A stretch of DNA of 36,772 bases, from positions 1 through 36,772 of the forward strand of contig NZ_BCFK01000025.1 in the NCBI RefSeq assembly GCF_001417815.1, in the 5' to 3' direction. Position 1 is the stretch's first letter, and every line of letters begins with the position of its first letter. The position numbers were made by a program, and so were the translations under genes. This document shows, piece after piece, positions 31,443 to 36,772 of the stretch. Under the pieces are notes generated by a model, which was not told the DNA's origin, did not search any database, and saw only the letters and a list, made by a program, of their open reading frames with translations. The DNA comes from Bifidobacterium aesculapii. Lineage in GTDB: Bacteria; Actinomycetota; Actinomycetes; Actinomycetales; Bifidobacteriaceae.

Positions 31443-34400
31443 GCCGTCGTGACCTCCTTCCCGCGACCCTTCATTTGAGGGTCATCGCCGTCCGTGACGG
31501 CATCGCCGCGTTCGCCGGGAGTGTGGGCGCGCCTCCTGCGCGGCAACGCCACCAGCACGTACAACAGGCTCATCACACCGAGCGAAACCAGCCATGCGTA
31601 ACGCCAGGGGCTGTGGCTCATGGCACGTTCATGCGTGGTGTCGACGCCTACGCCACGGCCTTCCGCGGCCGTCAGACGATAGTAGGTGCCGTCGGCGGAG
31701 GCCACGACGGCCTGCGTGCCGTCCGAGGCGGTGATGTTCGTCGCGAGCTGGTCGGAACCGGATTGGCCGCCGACGACGAACACGCCGCCGAACCCCAGTG
31801 CGACGAGCCTTGCCACGGCCTCGTCGTCGCTGTTGGACAGCAGCCTCGCGGCCAGCGCGCCGATTTCGATGTCGGCGGAATCCTTCTGTCCGGCGACCTG
31901 CCGTGCACGCCAGGCGGGCGAGGAATCGATGAGATCGCCACGGGAGGTGTCCATGACCGCGTAGGAGACCGATGCGACCGAATCGGCATCCAAGGCGAGG
32001 ATGCGCTGGTCCGGCTGCCCTTCGAGCATGTCCGTCGCGATCATCGGCAGACCGGAGCCACTCACCGATACAGCGCCCTCGGGATGCCGTGCCGTGGAGA
32101 AACCAGTCCATGCGACGACTCCTACGCACAAGGCCACGCACAGGACCACACGGCCGGCGACGACCGCCCACCGCCCACGCATACGGCCGCCGAGGCCTTC
32201 GGCGGCACCCGGCGTGCGCAGCGCGACGAACCGGCGGACTGCGCCACCCGCCATGAGACACACGCATGAGAGCGCTCCGAGCATGGCGAACACCAATCCG
32301 GGCAGCACGGATCCGGCCACGGGACCTTCGGCGTCCAATGCGACCGCCACACGCGCGGAGGCCAGACTCAGCGCACCGCCGGTCACGATCGTCACCCACA
32401 TCATGCGCGAAGCCCGCAATGCGAACGGCAGCACCAGGGAGACGACGGCGAGCACGGTCACCGCGACCAGCATGCACAGGGTCGCGGTCGCGAAACCACC
32501 TTGCAGGAACTGGTCGAAGCCCGCATCCTCGTCGAAACCGAACGCCCGAATCACGACCTGCGTGAGATTGAGCGCCGCCGGTCGTCCGTCGGTCGAGGAG
32601 ACCGGAACGGTCATGTCGCCGAACAGCTGCCGCCATTCGCCACGCGAGGCGTAACGCACCGACGCGACCAATGTGGGCGCCGCCAGCAGCGCGGCCGGCA
32701 ACGGCATGAGCAGCAGCATCGCGCGGTGTCTCGGCACGAACAGCAGGAAGACGAGGAAGGTGACCACCAGAGGCGCCAACAGCTGCGGCTCGGAGGCGAC
32801 CACCGGCATGTAGCACAGCGACGCGGCGGCGGACGCCTGCACGGACGGGCGCGGTCGCACCGGATCCTCGGTATGGTAGAGGCCGACCGCGCGGAACGTG
32901 AACGCGAATGCTCCCGGCAGAAAGACCATCACCGTGAGCATCGCCAGATCGGCGGTCGTGAACAGTCCCAGCGCGAGCGCGAAGGAGACCCACAGCAGAC
33001 CGGCGATCACACGCACCGCGTCGGAGCGGGTGAACACGCCGGCCAACGCCCAGAAGGACAATGCCGCCAACGGCGCGGCGAGGAAGAACATGACGCTCGT
33101 GGCGGCCGCCACATGCCCGCCGGTGAGCAGGGAGACAAGCAGCAGCACCCACAACCAGGGAGCGGGCGGCACGGCGGCGCCGACGCCCACGCCCCACGTC
33201 CACTGGGTGGTGGCAGCGGCGGCGAGCTGGCCCAGCGAGGCGTCCGTCGCAAGCCATTGCGCCGAAACCAGCGACCCGCCGCCAAGCGTTTCACGGAAAA
33301 GAGACCAATCGAGCGCCAACACCGCGACGAACGCCGCGACGGCCATCGCGGCGGCGAGACCCCAACGGCGCACCGCGCGCATGCGCAGGTGGGAGCGGAC
33401 CAGCGGACCGAGCAGCACGACGCCACGCTGGTCCTCAAGCGAGCGGGACCGTTCTCGCCACTGCGCGAGCTGCTCACGCGATACGGTGAGCAAGGCGAGA
33501 CGCTGATGACTCACCCGCGCACCCCGCGCCACATTCCTTCTGGCGCGCATCGCACCCGGCAGGGAGGCGACGGCGCGCCATGGCATGCACAGCTCGCACC
33601 ACGCCTCATACGGCTGCTTGGCGACGAGACGGGACAATGCGAGGCCGACGGCGGCGATCAGCGACCACAGCCACACCAGAGGCCAGCGCAGCATGGGGAT
33701 GTCGGTATACCGGTAATGGCGCCAGGCGGACATGACCCGCATGGCGGGGTCGACCGCATTCCGGTCATCCAATCCCAGGCCGTCTGCGGTGCGTACGCCC
33801 TCGAAACGGGCGCGACGATGGGCGATGCCCGCCTGCGGAACGACGACCACACGGCCGCCGCCGCGGCAGATCCTGCGGCATAGGTCGGCACCCTCGGCGT
33901 AGGTGGTGAACCATGCGTCGATGCCGCCGAAGGCGCGGTAGGTGTCCACCGGCAGCAGCGCGCCCGCCAACGACACGGCGAAGACATCCGCGCGCGCGTC
34001 GTACTGCTCCTGATCCGGCTCGCCGTCCACGACGAGCGTGTTGACGCCATGTCCGGAGGCGTAGGCGCCCACGTTGTGCAGACGTTGCGCCTCCCAGTCG
34101 AGCTGTTTCGCTCCGAGCAGCGACGCTCCGGGCGTATTGCGCCATGCCTCGACGAGTCGCTCAAGGCAATGCCCGTCGGCCGGCCGGGAATCGTCGTGCA
34201 GCAGCCATAGCGCGCGGGTCGTATGGTCCAGACGCGCATAGTCCAACGCCTTGGCGACGGCGTCGCCGAAGGAGGACGCGCCCTGTGCGCGCACGAGACG
34301 CACGTCGACGGACACCGTGCCCGGCGCCGATGCCATCAGGGGATCGTGGGCGGTAACCGTCACATCGAACGAGGTGCGCAGCGGCTGCGCCGTGCCGCCG

Positions 34401-34621
34401 GTGCAGTCCGCCACGACGATCACGCCGGGAAGCACGCTCTGTGAAAGCAGCGACCGCAACGTGTCGGGCAGAAAACGCAAATCATGCTCGACGGTGACGA
34501 CCACGGCCACCGACGGTTCGACGCCTCGGGCCCGCACATGCGTTCGGGCGGCCAATGCCTCGGCCAGTACCTGACGCACGCCTCCCGTGACGCCGTGGGA
34601 TTGTTCGAAGTCTCCTGTCAC
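31439..34621 (-). CDS. large membrane glycosyltransferase (GT2-type domain plus multi-pass membrane region)
   Basis: The 1060-residue protein begins with a GT-A/GT2 domain (about 35-290): VAVVVTVEHDLRFLPDTLRSLLSQ, the nucleotide-binding acidic motif LLHDDSRP, GALLPVDTYRAFGGID and GADLCRRICRGGGRVVVVPQAG. A first membrane helix (about 310-332) leads to a multi-pass section (about 420-840), an extracytoplasmic domain (about 842-1005) and a last helix (about 1005-1026), then a short charged tail. It probably adds sugars to an envelope polymer; donor and acceptor unknown. The GTG at 34621 overlaps the whiB stop (GTGA) with AGGAG 5 nt upstream, and its stop overlaps the DUF5719 start. Confidence 0.88.
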   Translation of the reverse strand: MTGDFEQSHGVTGGVRQVLAEALAARTHVRARGVEPSVAVVVTVEHDLRFLPDTLRSLLSQSVLPGVIVVADCTGGTAQPLRTSFDVTVTAHDPLMASAPGTVSVDVRLVRAQGASSFGDAVAKALDYARLDHTTRALWLLHDDSRPADGHCLERLVEAWRNTPGASLLGAKQLDWEAQRLHNVGAYASGHGVNTLVVDGEPDQEQYDARADVFAVSLAGALLPVDTYRAFGGIDAWFTTYAEGADLCRRICRGGGRVVVVPQAGIAHRRARFEGVRTADGLGLDDRNAVDPAMRVMSAWRHYRYTDIPMLRWPLVWLWSLIAAVGLALSRLVAKQPYEAWCELCMPWRAVASLPGAMRARRNVARGARVSHQRLALLTVSREQLAQWRERSRSLEDQRGVVLLGPLVRSHLRMRAVRRWGLAAAMAVAAFVAVLALDWSLFRETLGGGSLVSAQWLATDASLGQLAAAATTQWTWGVGVGAAVPPAPWLWVLLLVSLLTGGHVAAATSVMFFLAAPLAALSFWALAGVFTRSDAVRVIAGLLWVSFALALGLFTTADLAMLTVMVFLPGAFAFTFRAVGLYHTEDPVRPRPSVQASAAASLCYMPVVASEPQLLAPLVVTFLVFLLFVPRHRAMLLLMPLPAALLAAPTLVASVRYASRGEWRQLFGDMTVPVSSTDGRPAALNLTQVVIRAFGFDEDAGFDQFLQGGFATATLCMLVAVTVLAVVSLVLPFALRASRMMWVTIVTGGALSLASARVAVALDAEGPVAGSVLPGLVFAMLGALSCVCLMAGGAVRRFVALRTPGAAEGLGGRMRGRWAVVAGRVVLCVALCVGVVAWTGFSTARHPEGAVSVSGSGLPMIATDMLEGQPDQRILALDADSVASVSYAVMDTSRGDLIDSSPAWRARQVAGQKDSADIEIGALAARLLSNSDDEAVARLVALGFGGVFVVGGQSGSDQLATNITASDGTQAVVASADGTYYRLTAAEGRGVGVDTTHERAMSHSPWRYAWLVSLGVMSLLYVLVALPRRRRAHTPGERGDAVTDGDDPQMKGRGKEVTTA

Positions 34622-34920
34622 GCCTGCTCCTTGCGCGTTTTCTTGTACCGTCGGCGTTCCCTCTCGCTCATGCCGCCCCAGATGCCGAAGCGTTCGTCAT
34701 GGTCGATGGCCCATTGCAGGCACTGCTCACGTACCTCGCACCGGGCGCACACCCGTTTCGCGTCACGCGTGGAACCGCCCTTCTCCGGGAAGAACGCCTC
34801 CGGATCGGTCTGGGAGCACAACGCCTTGTGCTGCCATGATATGTCCCCGTCCGGCGAGAACAACCCCCACAACAGTTCCTCCAGCGGCTCGTCGGCGGAA
34901 TCATCGGCAACGCCCCACAT
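34618..34920 (-). CDS. whiB: WhiB-family iron-sulfur transcription regulator (WhiB2/WhmD-like)
   Basis: The 100-residue protein has four cysteines that bind a [4Fe-4S] cluster: Cys35, Cys58, Cys61, Cys67 (C-x22-C-x2-C-x5-C), the turn GIWGG, and a basic C-terminus SERERRRYKKTRKEQA. WhiB2 proteins control septation and cell division genes in actinobacteria; the neighbouring glycosyltransferase/DUF5719 genes suggest this is the WhiB2 type. ATG at 34920 has GGGAGG 8 nt upstream; the ATG at 34926 would be only 2 nt from it. Promoter at 34967-34996. First gene of the three-gene operon. Confidence 0.93.
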   Translation of the reverse strand: MWGVADDSADEPLEELLWGLFSPDGDISWQHKALCSQTDPEAFFPEKGGSTRDAKRVCARCEVREQCLQWAIDHDERFGIWGGMSERERRRYKKTRKEQA

Positions 34921-34966
34921 GCGCATGACCTCCCTTGCCTGATTCGAGCCCGTTCCTTCGTGTTAG

Positions 34967-34996
34967 ATTACACACATGCGGTTTCGTTTTTGTCAA
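34967..34996 (-). promoter_or_regulatory. sigma-A-type promoter of the whiB operon
   Basis: On the minus strand a perfect -35 TTGACA (34991-34996) is 18 nt from TGTAAT (34967-34972), the best-matching promoter in the window. Transcription would start about 40 nt before the whiB ATG. The shifted hexamer TAATCT (34965-34970) would give 20 nt spacing. Confidence 0.7.
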
Positions 34997-35172
34997 GTGA
35001 GACCGTGTCAATGACGGCGTTCGCCGCGAATCTGTGGTATAGGGGCTCCTCGGCATGGGAAGGACGGTCCGACGGCGCCGATATGCGCCCTCGACCGGTG
35101 CTCCCAGCGTCTTTTCACCCGTATGCCGTACAATCGAGGGGATTTTGCCCCCGACAGGAAGGTTTGCGTCCC

Positions 35173-36606
35173 GTGAGCTCGAAGCGATCCGGTGCCGATA
35201 TCCCCAACGTCAATGGATGGGGAGACCGTTCCCCCCGCCATAGCGTGGCATTCCGAGTCCAGCACAGACTGCGCGACACCATCATCTGCATCGTGGCGGG
35301 CGTGCTCGTGTTCGCGGGAAGCGCCGCCGGCGCCACCCTGCTCGACATCAACGGCACCATCGCCGACGGCGCGGTGGACATCATCTCGCAGAACGGCCAG
35401 TCCGCCTCCGCCCAGGTGGTGGACCCCAACGCCGGAAAGTCCATCGAGATCCTCATTCTCGGGCAGGACACGCGAGACGGCGCGAACACCGCCATCGGCG
35501 GGGATTTCGACGACGTGCTCGGCACGCACAACGCCGACACGACGATGGTCATGCAAATCTCCGCGGACCGATCCTACATCAACCTCGTGTCCATCCCGCG
35601 CGACTCGCTCGTCGACGTGCCGAGCTGCGAGACGTCCAAGGGCACGATGAGCGCGCAGTACGGGGTGATGTTCAACACCATCTTCGCCAACGGCTATGAC
35701 CAGGGCGGCGACCTCGCCTCGGCGGCCAGCTGCACGATGAACGCGGTGAACTCGTTGACCGGCCTCGACATCCAGAACTTCATCGTCGTCGACTTCAACG
35801 GTCTGAAGAACATGATCGACGCCATCAACGGCGTGGACCTGTGCATCCCGGCGGACGTCGAGGACCCGTACACGAACACGTACCTGACCAAGGGATGGCA
35901 GCACCTCGACGGCACCGCGGCGACCCAGTACGCGCGTATGCGCCACGGCGCGGGCGACGGCTCGGACGTGCAGCGCACCACACGCCAGCAATACCTCGTC
36001 AAGCAGCTGCTCAACCAGGCGCTCGAGAAGAACATGCTCACCCAGTCCGGCCAGCTCTATCAGCTCGCGAAGGCGGCGCTGAAGTCGCTCAACATCTCCA
36101 AGGGCCTCGCCAACACCACCACGCTCGCCGGCCTCGCCATGAGCCTGAAGGACCTCCAGGTCTCCCACTTCTACACGCGCACCGTGCCCGTCGTGCAGGC
36201 CCCGTACGACCCCAACCGCGTGGTATGGGGCGACGACGCGGACACGCTGTGGTCGAAGATGCGCAACGGCGAGCCGTTCGTCGATCAGACCAGCGACACC
36301 GCCTCCGACGACGCCTCGCAGTCCGACCAGACGGACGATTCCACGTCCACCGACGGCCAGCAGAACACCGACGCCACCCAGCAGGGCACGGACCAGCAGG
36401 GCACGAACCAATCCGACGCCGCGCAGGCCGGCAACACGAAGGTCGCCGACGGCGTCGAGCAGGACGCCTCCGGGCAATACATCGACACCGCCACGGGAGG
36501 CGTCATCGACACCGAGACCGGCATCATCAAGGATGCCGCCACCGGCCAGGTGGTCGGCATCTCGGAGGCCTACCTCAACAACGTGGCGTGCCCTGCCAAA
36601 CAGTGA
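35173..36606 (+). CDS. LCP-family (LytR-CpsA-Psr) cell-wall polymer ligase
   Basis: The 477-residue protein has a basic cytoplasmic N-terminus, one membrane helix (about 40-60) and an LCP domain (about 90-315) with NADTTMVMQIS, LVSIPRDSLV and YARMRHGAGDGSDVQRTTRQQ, which include the acidic and Arg residues for binding polyprenyl phosphate. LCP enzymes transfer polymers from a lipid carrier to peptidoglycan. The C-terminus is a Ser/Thr/Gln/Asp-rich linker (about 380-430) with a final extracellular stretch ending in CPAKQ. The GTG at 35173 is used (AGGAAGG 10 nt upstream); the frame extends to 34960. Divergent from whiB. A -10 TACAAT at 35129-35134 may serve it. Confidence 0.9.
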   Translation: MSSKRSGADIPNVNGWGDRSPRHSVAFRVQHRLRDTIICIVAGVLVFAGSAAGATLLDINGTIADGAVDIISQNGQSASAQVVDPNAGKSIEILILGQDTRDGANTAIGGDFDDVLGTHNADTTMVMQISADRSYINLVSIPRDSLVDVPSCETSKGTMSAQYGVMFNTIFANGYDQGGDLASAASCTMNAVNSLTGLDIQNFIVVDFNGLKNMIDAINGVDLCIPADVEDPYTNTYLTKGWQHLDGTAATQYARMRHGAGDGSDVQRTTRQQYLVKQLLNQALEKNMLTQSGQLYQLAKAALKSLNISKGLANTTTLAGLAMSLKDLQVSHFYTRTVPVVQAPYDPNRVVWGDDADTLWSKMRNGEPFVDQTSDTASDDASQSDQTDDSTSTDGQQNTDATQQGTDQQGTNQSDAAQAGNTKVADGVEQDASGQYIDTATGGVIDTETGIIKDAATGQVVGISEAYLNNVACPAKQ

Positions 36607-36715
36607 CGGCCTCCCATGTGCCGGAAATGAGAAAAAAACGGACGGTGCATCCTGCCACCGCCCATGATGTGCAACAGTGACATAAGATTCAGGCATCGAC
36701 ACCCGGGGAGGCGCA

Positions 36716-36772
36716 ATGGCACAGGAAGACGAGGGAACAGGGTTCCAGGGAGCTCCTCCGAGCTTCATCCCC
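36716..36772 (+). CDS. hypothetical protein, N-terminal 19 codons (runs off the right edge)
   Basis: An ATG at 36716 follows GGGGAGG with 6 nt spacing, and a TAAGAT hexamer (36683-36688) lies upstream. The visible peptide MAQEDEGTGFQGAPPSFIP is hydrophilic and Pro-containing; its family cannot be told. It is probably the next gene after the LCP gene, 109 nt downstream. Confidence 0.6.
   Translation, partial: MAQEDEGTGFQGAPPSFIP

Noticed and set aside
32501..33883. Plus-strand frame of 460 codons rich in Arg, Gln and His opposite the glycosyltransferase
   Set aside because: Antisense frame; composition is not protein-like.
34960..35172. 71-codon upstream extension of the LCP gene
   Set aside because: It crosses the whiB promoter, LCP proteins do not need it, and a ribosome site favours the GTG at 35173.
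35008..36768. Minus-strand frame of 586 codons opposite the LCP gene
   Set aside because: Antisense shadow; the LCP motifs lie on the plus strand.
1..36772. Mobile elements, prophage, CRISPR arrays or defence systems
   Set aside because: No integrase, transposase, cas gene, spaced repeats or toxin-antitoxin pair was seen on either strand; the tRNA at 9746 has no adjacent integrase or repeated end.

Overview
The window looks like a chromosomal housekeeping segment of a high-GC actinobacterium, most probably Bifidobacterium. Evidence: high-GC codon use throughout; the actinobacterial proteins WhiB, CarD, an ANTAR response regulator and a DUF5719 protein; a four-domain ribosomal protein S1; and the glycogen genes glgX and glgB. 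I place it at genus level by general resemblance only and cannot name a species. I see no prophage, integrase, transposase, CRISPR array or toxin-antitoxin pair, and no gene-free stretch over 300 bases.

Layout. 1-1850: the 5' part of a peptide deformylase gene (minus), a sugar-type MFS transporter (plus), a two-way terminator and tRNA-Leu(GAG). 2057-9552 (minus): ANTAR regulator, polA, Nif3-like protein, a Nudix hydrolase and glgX. 9746-9819 (plus): a leucine-like tRNA gene with a short variable loop, the strangest single feature here. 9897-19232 (minus): folD, rpsA, coaE, uvrB, a TerC-family membrane protein, pyk and a TM2-domain protein. 19363-22393 (plus): a metal ABC transporter (lipoprotein, ATPase with a His-rich tail, permease) with a Zur-box-like palindrome between lipoprotein and ATPase genes. 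22390-23592 (minus): carD then ispF. 23733-27822 (plus): glgB followed by an OmpR-type regulator and a histidine kinase with almost no extracellular part. 27791-29331 (minus): comF-like and HAD phosphatase genes. 29463-29891 (plus): a degenerate zincin. 29913-34920 (minus): whiB, a large membrane glycosyltransferase and a DUF5719 protein overlapping by 4 nt at each junction. 35173-36606 (plus): an LCP-family cell-wall ligase, then the start of another gene.

How the genes fit together. glgX and glgB debranch and branch glycogen; the Nudix enzyme just upstream of glgX could act on ADP-sugars, which would tie it to the same pathway. Pyruvate kinase has a LacI-family-like operator upstream. The ABC transporter looks like a zinc uptake system under Zur-type control. 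The whiB-glycosyltransferase-DUF5719 operon, the adjacent zincin and the LCP protein form a cell-envelope block whose gene content I recall as recurring in actinobacteria. Several genes (MFS, glgB, zincin) have a TANNNT -10 hexamer 6-7 nt before the ATG and no Shine-Dalgarno, suggesting leaderless transcripts.

I found no clear new multi-gene system. The best leads are the unusual tRNA (9746-9819), five copies of ACCGCACCAT between rpsA and coaE (16516-16637), the Zur-like operator (20504-20518), and a strong hairpin inside the 5' end of the kinase gene (26780-26812).
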